Translations under genes and position numbers: made by a program
Source of the DNA: Planctomycetota bacterium
GTDB taxonomy: Bacteria > Planctomycetota > Planctomycetia > Pirellulales > UBA7805
Direction: 5' to 3'
Length of the DNA: 45,734 nucleotides
NCBI GenBank assembly: GCA_021413705.1
Contig: JAIOPX010000395.1
Coordinates: 1 to 45,734 of the forward strand
Notes under the pieces: generated by a model
The model's database searches: none
Told to the model about the DNA's origin: nothing
Seen by the model: only the letters and a program-made list of their open reading frames with translations
In this document: positions 24,849-32,145 of the stretch, in pieces
How the letters are laid out: each line of letters starts with the position of its first letter
Position numbering within the stretch: position 1 is the first letter of the stretch

Positions 24849-26051
24849 ATGGCTAACTCTACCAAAAGCCCGGCGACTCTCCAACGGGCTGCGAAGCCGA
24901 GGAAACCCGCCAAACCCTACCCAGACTTTCCGCTGTTTCCCCATGCCACACGACGGTGGGCCAAGAAGATCAGGGGGAAGATGGTTTACTTCGGCCCCTG
25001 GGCTGAACCGGATAAGGCGCTCGACAAGTGGCTGTCCGAGAAGGACTACTTGCTGGCCGGCAAGACACCACCAAGTGACACCCGTGACGGCTGGACAATT
25101 CACGCCCTTTGCAATCACTTCTGCGAGGCCAAAGAGCAAAAGCGAGACGCCGGGGAACTGAGCCCGTTGACGTTCACGGACTACCACCGGACCTGCGCCA
25201 ACGTGATGAAGGTGCTGGGCCGCGACATCCTCGTCGAAGACCTGCGCCCCGACGACTTCAGTACGCTCCGCGGCAGCTTGGCCAAGCGACTTGGCCCGGT
25301 GAGCATAGGCAACGAGATCCAGCGGGTGCGGGTGCTCTTCAAGCACGCATACGACTATCAGTTGATTGCCAAGCCGGTTCACTTCGGCCCGGGATTCAAG
25401 CGACCCGATAAGAAGGTTCTACGGCTCGCCAGAGCGGCTAAGGGGCCAAGGATGTTCGAGGCCGCCGACCTGCGAAACATCATCGACAAGGCGGGTGTAC
25501 CGCTCAAGGCGATGATCCTGCTGGGCATCAATTGCGGATTCGGTAACCAGGACTGCGGATCCCTGCCCCTGACGGCTGTTGACACCAAGAAGGGGTGGAT
25601 GGATTACCCGAGGCCAAAGACCGGCATTCACCGGCGCTGTCACCTATGGCCGGAAACGATCGAGGCCATCAACAAGGCCATTGCGGAGCGACCGGTACCG
25701 AAGACCGAAGCCACGGCCGGCCTGCTATTCGTCACGAAGTACGGCCAGCCCTGGGCCAAGGACATTGCCGACAGCCCCGTCACGAAGGAATTTCGCAAGG
25801 TGCTGGAGGAGTTGAAGATTCACCGGGCCGGGCTGGGATTCTACGCCTTGCGGCATACTTTCGAGACAATCGCCGGAGCAACGCGGGACCAAGTGGCGGT
25901 CGATTCCATTATGGGCCATGCCGATCCCAGCATGGGGGCAGCCTACCGGGAGGGCATCGGCGATGATCGGCTCAAAGCCGTGACGGATCACGTTCACAAC
26001 TGGCTATTCCCACCGAAGAAACGTAAGGCAAAGCGAACGAAGCCCCGATAG
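24849..26051 (+). CDS. E2 tyrosine recombinase (integrase), divergent active site
   Basis: 400 aa, with CCGGAGGCAAAAGT as ribosome site. The C-terminal catalytic domain ends GFYALRHTFETIAG...IMGHADPSMGAAYREG, giving Arg II, His III and the Tyr nucleophile. Two expected residues differ: the HxxR His is Tyr (YALR), and the Arg I segment reads NCGFGNQDCGSL where GLRxxEL is usual, so Arg I seems replaced by Gly. PRPKTGIHRRCHLWPET provides the Lys and neighbouring Arg residues. It lies at the left end of E2 and reads away from the tRNA. Exact 43-bp att repeats show that it worked at integration. Confidence 0.85.
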   Translation: MANSTKSPATLQRAAKPRKPAKPYPDFPLFPHATRRWAKKIRGKMVYFGPWAEPDKALDKWLSEKDYLLAGKTPPSDTRDGWTIHALCNHFCEAKEQKRDAGELSPLTFTDYHRTCANVMKVLGRDILVEDLRPDDFSTLRGSLAKRLGPVSIGNEIQRVRVLFKHAYDYQLIAKPVHFGPGFKRPDKKVLRLARAAKGPRMFEAADLRNIIDKAGVPLKAMILLGINCGFGNQDCGSLPLTAVDTKKGWMDYPRPKTGIHRRCHLWPETIEAINKAIAERPVPKTEATAGLLFVTKYGQPWAKDIADSPVTKEFRKVLEELKIHRAGLGFYALRHTFETIAGATRDQVAVDSIMGHADPSMGAAYREGIGDDRLKAVTDHVHNWLFPPKKRKAKRTKPR

Positions 26052-26077
26052 TTTCCTGCTACACCCCATCGGGGCGC

Positions 26078-26106
26078 TTGACGCCCTGACGTGACAGGTG
26101 TATACT
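26078..26106 (+). promoter_or_regulatory. strong sigma70-type promoter
   Basis: TTGACG (26078-26083), a 17-bp spacer, then TATACT (26101-26106). It is the best promoter match I found in either element. It drives the structured leader at about 26113 and probably the HTH and replication genes beyond it. Confidence 0.75.
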
Positions 26107-26112
26107 GCATCG

Positions 26113-26345
26113 CATTGAAGACAATTTAGCGCGGCTGGCGTGAAGGGATAACCGAAACACCGAAGCCGTAGGAAGAAGAAGCACGGTTCTGACGTTGGCA
26201 AAGGCACCGACGGAAGGGCCGGATCAATAGTGCAAACCGTTCTCTCAGACCTCGCGTAAATCACGAGGGTTTTAGGGCGCTTGGCACTCGCGACCGGAAA
26301 GTATCCGGCTGTGGGTAGCACGCGCCCTTTTTCGTTTTGCTACCC
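26113..26345 (+). ncRNA. structured leader RNA with terminator/antiterminator-like hairpins
   Basis: There is no gene in this 320-bp gap (26052-26371). The leader contains CCTCG/CGAGG near 26250-26268. It then has GGGCGC (26275-26280) pairing with GCGCCC (26322-26327), enclosing CCGGA/TCCGG and followed by TTTTT, a terminator form. GGGTAGCA (26313-26320) can instead pair with TGCTACCC (26338-26345), which would enclose GCGCCC; the two cannot form together as nested stems. An 8-codon frame (ATG 26346, stop 26369) and a hairpin ATGGC/GCCAT follow. This looks like an attenuator or a small RNA ahead of the HTH genes. Confidence 0.5.
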
Positions 26346-26371
26346 ATGGCAATCAAGCCATTGAGGTAGCC

Positions 26372-26581
26372 ATGAAGTCTCAAAAGAAGCCCGACTCTGG
26401 GCCAGATTATGCCACTGCGGCCGATTTAGCGGCCCGTCTAGGCATCGCACCTAAGACCGTTTGGAAATTAGCCCGCAACGGCAAGATTCCATCGGTTCGC
26501 ATAGGCCGGCGCTGCATCCGTTTTGATGCGGATGCCGTGGTAGCCGTGCTCACGCAGGACAGTTGCGGAGCGTTGCAATGA
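26372..26581 (+). CDS. excisionase-family HTH protein
   Basis: 69 aa with GAGGTAGCC before the ATG. The MerR-like motif is ATAADLAARLGIAPKTVWKLARNGKIP followed by VRIGRRCIRFDADAVVAVL, read in parts, which is the standard excisionase/AlpA HTH_17 layout. It overlaps the next HTH gene by ATGA. It probably controls excision or early transcription of E2. Confidence 0.85.
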   Translation: MKSQKKPDSGPDYATAADLAARLGIAPKTVWKLARNGKIPSVRIGRRCIRFDADAVVAVLTQDSCGALQ

Positions 26582-26838
26582 TCCTGCCATCATCCCACCG
26601 CCAGAAGATCAGCCCGGCAGAAGTTGCGCGCCGTTGGGGCATCAAGCCTACCAAGGTGTTGACGTGGATCCGGGCCGGCGAGTTGCGGGCAATCGATGCG
26701 GCTACGGTTCGGGGTGGTAGGCCGCGGTTCTTGATCGACCTTGAAGACCTGGCGGCGTTTGAAGCGGCGCGAGCTGTGACGCCTCCAGCAGCACCTACGA
26801 CACGACGGCGAAGGCTGGCCACGAAGGAATACTTCTAA
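26578..26838 (+). CDS. second HTH (excisionase-like) protein
   Basis: 86 aa from the ATG at 26578, which overlaps the preceding stop. The motif ISPAEVARRWGIKPTKVLTWIRAGELRAID with GGRPRFLIDLEDLAAFE is again the HTH_17/MerR-like pattern. The C-terminus is basic (TTRRRRLATK). Two HTH proteins of the same class in tandem suggest separate excision and regulatory roles. Confidence 0.8.
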   Translation: MILPSSHRQKISPAEVARRWGIKPTKVLTWIRAGELRAIDAATVRGGRPRFLIDLEDLAAFEAARAVTPPAAPTTRRRRLATKEYF

Positions 26839-26868
26839 ACATCAACCGCCCGAGCCGGCGCATAAAAA

Positions 26869-26899
26869 TGCCCGGCACCGCGACCAACGGCACCGGGCA
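26869..26899 (+). promoter_or_regulatory. hairpin before the 281-aa gene
   Basis: TGCCCGG (26869-26875) pairs with CCGGGCA (26893-26899), ending just before the AAGGAAA ribosome site of the gene at 26914. No T-run follows, so it is more likely an RNA-stability or translation element than a terminator. Confidence 0.4.
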
Positions 26900-26913
26900 A
26901 GGAAAACAGTCTC

Positions 26914-27759
26914 ATGGATGATCTGCATTCTACACTCAAAACCGCCACGGCAGAAGCGGCTCCGCTGGCACCACCAGAAGCTGCGGAACTGACCCGGCTG
27001 GAGAACATCGTTCACAGCGGGCTGAGTTCCTTTGTGGCGGTCGGCAACGCCCTGGCACAGATCAACGAGCAACGTCTCTATCGTGAGACTCACGACACCT
27101 TCGAGATTTATCTCCGCGACCGCTGGCAGATCGGGCGAGCCCACGGCTACCGGCTCATTGCAGCGGCGGAGACGGTCGAGGTTTTGTCTCCGCGCGGAGA
27201 CATTCCGCCATGGATCACGGAAACACACCTGCGCCCCCTACTCCAGTTTGATCCTGGCGACCGGGCCAAAGTATGGGGAGACGTGATAGACGGACTTCCG
27301 CTGAATGATGACGGCACGAAGAGCGTCACGTCCCGCGATATAGAACGGCGTGTCAGTGACAAGTTGCGGTCCTCAAAAGAGGAACCGTATCAGAGCGTGC
27401 GCCGCGCGATGAAACGAGAGAAGCGGGAGCGGCTTCAGGAGCGACAAGCTGAGTGGACGGCACCCGCCGCGGTCGAAGTGGATGTGCAAGATGATGCCGA
27501 ACCAGATGACGATGACTTCGGTATCGTGGCACCGGTTGAATATGAGCCGGGCATTGTGACGGCGGAAGCGGAACCTGACGACGATCCGACGAGTGATTGC
27601 ACGGACGACAACTTTTCGTTCGATGAATCTCTCGGACGGATTCGCACTTCCATTGAAGCCATACAAAAGACGTGGCCGAAAGATCAGCGATTGTCCCTGG
27701 CGAACATTCTCCGCAACTTCGCGGAGCAGATCGAGAAGCACGGGGAGTTGCTGCAATGA
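26914..27759 (+). CDS. hypothetical protein, possible DNA-binding replication factor
   Basis: 281 aa. The N-terminal 150 residues contain FVAVGNALAQINEQRLY, FEIYLRDRWQIGRAHGYRLI and a region ending SVTSRDIERRVSDKL. This style is seen in phage and plasmid DNA-binding proteins, but I cannot name the family. The middle is very acidic (DVQDDAEPDDDDFG), and the C-terminus has a helix FDESLGRIRTSIEAIQ. It is coupled by ATGA to the primase gene, so a role in initiation at the candidate origin is plausible. Confidence 0.65.
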   Translation: MDDLHSTLKTATAEAAPLAPPEAAELTRLENIVHSGLSSFVAVGNALAQINEQRLYRETHDTFEIYLRDRWQIGRAHGYRLIAAAETVEVLSPRGDIPPWITETHLRPLLQFDPGDRAKVWGDVIDGLPLNDDGTKSVTSRDIERRVSDKLRSSKEEPYQSVRRAMKREKRERLQERQAEWTAPAAVEVDVQDDAEPDDDDFGIVAPVEYEPGIVTAEAEPDDDPTSDCTDDNFSFDESLGRIRTSIEAIQKTWPKDQRLSLANILRNFAEQIEKHGELLQ

Positions 27760-28469
27760 GCATTCCCTACACCATCGACGCCACGGAAGTCCGGCGCGCT
27801 ATCACACTGCTTGCCCCTGAAGTCTTTGAACTACGGGCGCTCAACTGCAAAGTGATGGGCGAATATCGAACCGGCACCTACAGCGGCTACTTTCAACGGG
27901 ATGCAATCGACGATCTGCTGGCGGCGGTTGAGCGGATCGAATCGGCCAGCGGCGTGTACTTCACTCCCCACCATGTAAATCCTGATCTGCTTGCCCGGTG
28001 CTGTAATCGCGCTCGGATTATCACGCGGGAACCTACCACGTCGGACAAGGACATTCTTGCGCGGCGATGGGTGCTAATCGACGTTGACCCGGTGCGGCCT
28101 GCCGGCGTGTCGGCAACCGATGCCGAGAAGTCTGCGGCGCGGCGGATGATTCACGACATCGACCATCATCTTTGGGAACGGGCTTTCCCGCCTGGCATCA
28201 TCGGAGATTCAGGAAACGGAAGCCACCTGATGATTCCTATGATTCTGCCGGCGGATGATGATGGTGCTACGAAAACTCTGCTTGAAGGATTGGCCCGTGA
28301 CTTCGACAACGAAGCCTGCAAGGTGGACGTGACGACGTTCAATCCGGCGCGAATCTGGAAACTACCCGGCACACTCGCCTGCAAGGGAGATGATGCCCCT
28401 GCTGTTGCCCGGCCGTGGCGTATGGCCCGTATTGTGACCGTTGGCATGGAGGTGTTTGTCGATGCGTGA
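27756..28469 (+). CDS. archaeo-eukaryotic-type primase domain protein
   Basis: 237 aa from the ATG at 27756. Motifs of AEP primases are visible: RWVLIDVDPVRPAG (metal-binding DxD), then GDSGNGSHLMIPM (the sGxH nucleotide-binding segment) and DVTTFNPARIWKLPGT. The order fits small phage/plasmid primases. It overlaps the helicase gene by 8 bp, and the two proteins together correspond to a P4-alpha-like primase-helicase split in two. Confidence 0.82.
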   Translation: MSIPYTIDATEVRRAITLLAPEVFELRALNCKVMGEYRTGTYSGYFQRDAIDDLLAAVERIESASGVYFTPHHVNPDLLARCCNRARIITREPTTSDKDILARRWVLIDVDPVRPAGVSATDAEKSAARRMIHDIDHHLWERAFPPGIIGDSGNGSHLMIPMILPADDDGATKTLLEGLARDFDNEACKVDVTTFNPARIWKLPGTLACKGDDAPAVARPWRMARIVTVGMEVFVDA

Positions 28470-30231
28470 AACCCTGGCGATTACTGAAGAGACGATGCCG
28501 GTGCTGCTGAAGCGGCTCGGCTACGACAAGCCGGTCGAAGCGGGGAAGCCGGAACAAAATCACAACAGGCATTCTGGCGGCAGCTTCGACATCGACGCAT
28601 TCTTGACACGTCACAATGTCGAAGTGAAAAGCGACGTTGCACACGACGGTGGACGCAAACTCATTTTGGCGGAGTGTGTGTTCAATCCAGATCACAAGGC
28701 ACCGGATGCCGCAATTTTTGTTAGTGCGGACGGGAAGCTGGGTCACAAGTGCCACCATAATTCCTGCGCTGGGCTGGGCTGGAAAGAAGTACGCGAAAAG
28801 CTGGATCCGAAAGCAGGGAGAAAACGGAAGCCACAAGCAGCGGCGAAACCGAAAACCAGATCAGCAGACGGTGATGATGCCGCGGACCTGCGGATGCCGG
28901 AATCGCGGACGGACCTGGCGCTGGCGGGAATGTTCAGCAATGAGCATGGGGAAAATGTTCGGTGGTGCGATCCGTGGCAGAAGTGGTTGACCTGGGACAA
29001 GCGTCATTGGCGGATGGATTCGGAGCGGCGTGTCGAAGCGCTGGCCAAGGTGCTGGCGGAACAAATATGGGCGGAGGTCGGTCGGCTACTTCCGGACGTT
29101 TCCGGCGACGTGGCAACGGAGCTGGTGCGATTTGCGAAAGCGACGGCCAGCACGCGGGGTATCAGCAATTTTCTCTCATTGGCCCGGTCGGAGACGGGTA
29201 TTCCGATCTTGCCTGAATCGCTCGATTCGCACCCGTGGTTGTTGTGCTGCAACAATGGCACCATCGACCTGCGGACGGGTGAACTACTGCCTCACAATCG
29301 AAATCACCTGATCACGAAGTTGGCACCGCACGATTACCACCCGGGCGCTGCTTGCCCGTTGTGGGAGACGTTCCTGGCGGACATCTTCGCACAGAATGAG
29401 GGCATGATCCGATTTTTGCAACGGCTGCTGGGTAGCGCCCTTGTCGGTCAAGTGATTGAACACGTACTCCCCATTTTCTACGGCAAGGGGGCCAACGGGA
29501 AATCCGTACTGCTGGAGGTCATTCTGTACGTGCTGGGTGAGGATTACGGCTGCAAGGCCGCACCGGACCTGCTGCTGGCCAAGCGCAATGACGGGCATCC
29601 TACCGAACGTGCTGATCTGCATGGCAAGCGTCTGATTGCTTGCGTCGAGACGGAAGAGAACAGGCGACTCGCCGAAGGGTTGGTCAAGGAACTGACAGGC
29701 GGCGACACGATCAAAGCGCGACGGATGCGGGAAGACTTCTGGAGCTTCAAACCGTCACACACGGCCATCCTGATCACGAACCACAAGCCCGTGGTACGCG
29801 GCACGGATTTAGGAATCTGGCGGCGGCTGCGACTCATTCCATTTACCGTCACCATCGCGGCAGACAAGCAGGACAAGCGGTTGGCGGAGAAGCTCCAGGC
29901 GGAGGCCAGCGGTATTCTGCGGTGGTTGGTCGATGGGTGCTTGGCATGGCAGATGGACGGCCTAGGCGAACCGGAGGAAGTGGTCGAAGCCACCGCGGGC
30001 TATCGGTCGGAGATGGACGTGCTGGCGGAGTTCATGGGCGATTGCTGTACCACTGGGGCGGCGTTCAAGGTCCGTGCTGGCGATCTGTACGGCGCATACG
30101 TCAAGTGGTGCGAGGGGCGCGGTGAGCATCCGCAAAGTGGTAGAGCGTTCGGAACTGCAATGACGGAACGGGGATACGAACGGCACAAGAACAACGGAAT
30201 CTGGTATCTCGACATCGGGTTGACGCAATGA
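28462..30231 (+). CDS. P4/D5-family replication helicase
   Basis: 589 aa from the ATG at 28462, with GGAGGTG upstream. Residues 50-130 contain a Cys/His cluster (HKCHHNSCAGLGW) like the zinc sites of phage primases. D5_N follows. The SF3 helicase core has Walker A FYGKGANGKSVLL (about residue 342), Walker B LIACVETEENRR, sensor AILITNHKPVV and the arginine region IWRRLRLIPF. It unwinds the E2 origin, probably the nested palindrome directly downstream. Confidence 0.93.
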   Translation: MRETLAITEETMPVLLKRLGYDKPVEAGKPEQNHNRHSGGSFDIDAFLTRHNVEVKSDVAHDGGRKLILAECVFNPDHKAPDAAIFVSADGKLGHKCHHNSCAGLGWKEVREKLDPKAGRKRKPQAAAKPKTRSADGDDAADLRMPESRTDLALAGMFSNEHGENVRWCDPWQKWLTWDKRHWRMDSERRVEALAKVLAEQIWAEVGRLLPDVSGDVATELVRFAKATASTRGISNFLSLARSETGIPILPESLDSHPWLLCCNNGTIDLRTGELLPHNRNHLITKLAPHDYHPGAACPLWETFLADIFAQNEGMIRFLQRLLGSALVGQVIEHVLPIFYGKGANGKSVLLEVILYVLGEDYGCKAAPDLLLAKRNDGHPTERADLHGKRLIACVETEENRRLAEGLVKELTGGDTIKARRMREDFWSFKPSHTAILITNHKPVVRGTDLGIWRRLRLIPFTVTIAADKQDKRLAEKLQAEASGILRWLVDGCLAWQMDGLGEPEEVVEATAGYRSEMDVLAEFMGDCCTTGAAFKVRAGDLYGAYVKWCEGRGEHPQSGRAFGTAMTERGYERHKNNGIWYLDIGLTQ

Positions 30232-30232
30232 G

Positions 30233-30340
30233 AACGGAACAAACGGAACAAACGGAACCTACTTTCCGGTTAAGCGCTCATGCGTGCGCGTATAGGCGCT
30301 TATATGGGAAATTGGTTCCGTTCCTTCCGTTCCTTCCGTT
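30233..30340. other. candidate replication origin: nested palindrome with 3 + 3 iterons
   Basis: AACGGAA occurs at 30233, 30242 and 30251 (9-bp period). Its complement TTCCGTT occurs at 30316, 30325 and 30334 (9-bp period). TAAGCGC (30271-30277) and GCGCTTA (30296-30302) form an inner palindrome with the same centre (about 30286.5). Phased iterons facing each other around an inner palindrome, right after the helicase gene, fit an origin of the P4 type. An RNA hairpin of about 27 bp could also form. Confidence 0.65.
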
Positions 30341-30371
30341 GGGCCACCTTCCGGCGCAGGAGTTCTAGGCC

Positions 30372-30560
30372 ATGAACACCACCAACCCAACCCGCTGGGA
30401 GCAAGCCCCGATTGTCGAGATCAGCCGCCCGCGCTGCCCGGCTTGTGGAACTGCCGAGCCGCCCGAGTATGTTCGAAGCGAAGGCAACGGCGACGGCAGC
30501 ACCACCCGCAAAGCGATCTGCCGAAGTTGTCAGTTGAGATTCAAGGTTGTGGTTGAGTAG
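30372..30560 (+). CDS. small zinc-ribbon protein, VRSE family shared with E1
   Basis: 62 aa. Knuckles CPAC and CRSC flank EYVRSEGNGDGSTTRKAIC. The PxCxxC...VRSE...G...K-x-ICxxCxxR pattern matches the E1 protein at 20660. Both lie soon after the replication genes of their element. Function unknown. Confidence 0.72.
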   Translation: MNTTNPTRWEQAPIVEISRPRCPACGTAEPPEYVRSEGNGDGSTTRKAICRSCQLRFKVVVE

Positions 30561-30628
30561 CCCTGCCAGCCAGTGGCAAAGGCCAAGTGGACACCCTGTA
30601 CGATTGAAGCAGACCCAAGGAAACCACA

Positions 30629-30835
30629 ATGGAAACCATCAACATCGTCAGCATCGGGTGCGCGGCGCAACTACTTCAGGCCGAACCGACGAAAATCCGC
30701 AAAGCAGCACAAGAGATCGGCGTTGAGCCTGCTTACCGCATCAGCATGGTCGATCACTACAGCGAAGATCAGTTGGAGCAGATTCGCAGTCAGCTAAGGG
30801 CTGGCACCACGCCCCAACAACGAAGGGGAGCGTAA
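30629..30835 (+). CDS. small hypothetical protein, possible HTH
   Basis: 68 aa, starting behind AAGGAAACCACA, a leader repeated before the gene at 34925. The sequence CAAQLLQAEPTKIRKAAQEIG resembles a helix-turn-helix of MerR type, and HYSEDQLEQIRSQL a following helix. Too short for a firm assignment. Confidence 0.55.
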   Translation: METINIVSIGCAAQLLQAEPTKIRKAAQEIGVEPAYRISMVDHYSEDQLEQIRSQLRAGTTPQQRRGA

Positions 30836-30838
30836 GCC

Positions 30839-31024
30839 ATGCCGACGCTAAGCCAAACCCTGAAGAGCCGCATTGAAGCCCAAGGCATCGGCCGTGTAGC
30901 TGCGGCTGCCGGCATGACGCCGCTGCTACTCATAATCGGAATCGAGCGCAGCCTAGAGGCCAGCGACGATCAGGTGGCCAGCTTGCAGGCGGCTGTTGAA
31001 CGACTTGAAGCGGAGGCGAACTAA
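30839..31024 (+). CDS. small HTH-like protein, paralogue of the next gene
   Basis: 61 aa, beginning three bases after the previous stop. SQTLKSRIEAQGIGRVAAAAGMTP aligns with SQTLIESIEVIGREKVARSSGKSK of the following protein. Both have the outline of a short XRE-like HTH. It overlaps the next gene by TAATG. Confidence 0.55.
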   Translation: MPTLSQTLKSRIEAQGIGRVAAAAGMTPLLLIIGIERSLEASDDQVASLQAAVERLEAEAN

Positions 31025-31245
31025 TGAACAGCGTAAGCCAAACCCTGATTGAGTCAATCGAAGTGATCGGCCGGGAGAAGGTGGCCCGCAGCAGTGGCAA
31101 GTCTAAAGCCTTTATCACGCTCGTATGCCAGCGTCGCACCGGGTTGACGTTGGATCAGTGGGACGACCTTTGTGCGGCCGTTGGCGTTGTGCTGGCACCA
31201 GAGCCCGCCCTGACACCGGATCCACTATGCGGGGAGCATCCGTAA
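31024..31245 (+). CDS. small HTH-like protein, paralogue of the previous gene
   Basis: 73 aa. It shares the SQTL-x(3)-IE-x(2)-G-x(3)-VA pattern with the preceding gene, and continues with TLDQWDDLCAAVGVVL as a helical end. Tandem duplication followed by divergence is likely. It overlaps the HNH gene start by TAATG. Confidence 0.55.
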   Translation: MNSVSQTLIESIEVIGREKVARSSGKSKAFITLVCQRRTGLTLDQWDDLCAAVGVVLAPEPALTPDPLCGEHP

Positions 31246-31691
31246 TGCCAATCAAACCCAACCGATTCACCCCGAGCGGCCCCGTCAGTCCAGCAGCGAC
31301 TAAGCGTGACTACTCGCATCGTCCATCGCCTGAGTCGCAAGGCTACGACTGGAGTTGGCGGAAGCTGCGAACGTGGTTTGTGAAGCGGCATCCAATTTGT
31401 GAAACATGCAGGGCGCAGGGCCGAACCTCTGTGACCGCTGAGATCGACCACGTCGTGCCTGTGCGCGTAGCGCCGCACCTGCGACTGGCGGTGAGTAATC
31501 TTCGCGCGGTGTGTCGAAAGTGCCACCGCGCAAAGACAGCACGAGATCAAGTGCTTTACCCAACCGGACAGCGATACGCGCCACCCACAGTGGGGGGTAC
31601 ATCGGAAACCACCGATGCGTCGAAGGCTCCAGCCCGTTCGCAGGAAAGCGGCAAAATCGGGCCTTTTTCACAAGGGGTATGCAATGGGTAA
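31244..31691 (+). CDS. HNH endonuclease
   Basis: 148 aa from the ATG at 31244. The zinc and catalytic parts are ICETCRAQGRT, then AEIDHVVPVR (HNH His) and NLRAVCRKCHRAKT. In phages with HK97-type packaging, an HNH nuclease next to TerS/TerL is needed for specific DNA cleavage. That is the layout here, with TerS overlapping its 3' end by 8 bp. Confidence 0.88.
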
Positions 31692-32145
31692 GCGTGGAAT
31701 GAAGCCACAACCGACCGCCCTGCGGATCCTGCGGGGCAATCCAAGCAAGTTGCCGCTGCCGGCCAACGAACCACAACCCAAGATTCTGGCCATCGTGCCG
31801 GAGCCACCGACCTGGCTGGGGGAGGTCGGTCAATCCGTCTGGCGCGAAGAGGCACCCAAACTTCACGCGCTGGGCCTGCTGACGGCGGTGGACCTGCGCG
31901 CCCTGGCCCTCTACTGCGAAGCATGGGAGGAACTATTCGAGGCCCGCAAGTCGATCGAGTCGCACGGCCTGATCGCCACCAGCGAAAAGGGAGGCGAGTA
32001 TCAGCACCCCGCGGTGGGGATCAAGAACAAAGCGATTCAGCGAATCAAACAATTCGGGGCTGAGTTCGGCATGACGCCAAGTTCTCGCACCAGTGTGACC
32101 GCATCGAAGACCACCGAAACACCTAAGAGCAAACACTTCGCCTAA
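31684..32145 (+). CDS. phage terminase small subunit, P27 family
   Basis: 153 aa from the ATG at 31684. The opening MGKRGMKPQPTALRILRGNP and the later PPTWLGEVGQSVWREEAPKL and AVDLRALALYCEAWEEL are typical of P27-family TerS. The C-terminus (FGAEFGMTPSSRTSV) is also usual for the family. TerS recognises the packaging site and recruits TerL, which overlaps by TAATG. Confidence 0.9.
   Translation: MGKRGMKPQPTALRILRGNPSKLPLPANEPQPKILAIVPEPPTWLGEVGQSVWREEAPKLHALGLLTAVDLRALALYCEAWEELFEARKSIESHGLIATSEKGGEYQHPAVGIKNKAIQRIKQFGAEFGMTPSSRTSVTASKTTETPKSKHFA

Noticed and set aside
30233..30340. CRISPR or transposon ends for the iteron array
   Set aside because: The 9-bp period, symmetry around one centre and position after the helicase fit an origin; no spacers and no transposase.
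31570..31640. tRNA-like stretch (antisense translation GLEPSTHRWFP) in the end of the HNH gene
   Set aside because: The stems are incomplete: no proper acceptor, a 6-nt anticodon loop and mismatches in the T arm. It may be a decayed tRNA or attachment remnant, but nothing can be claimed.
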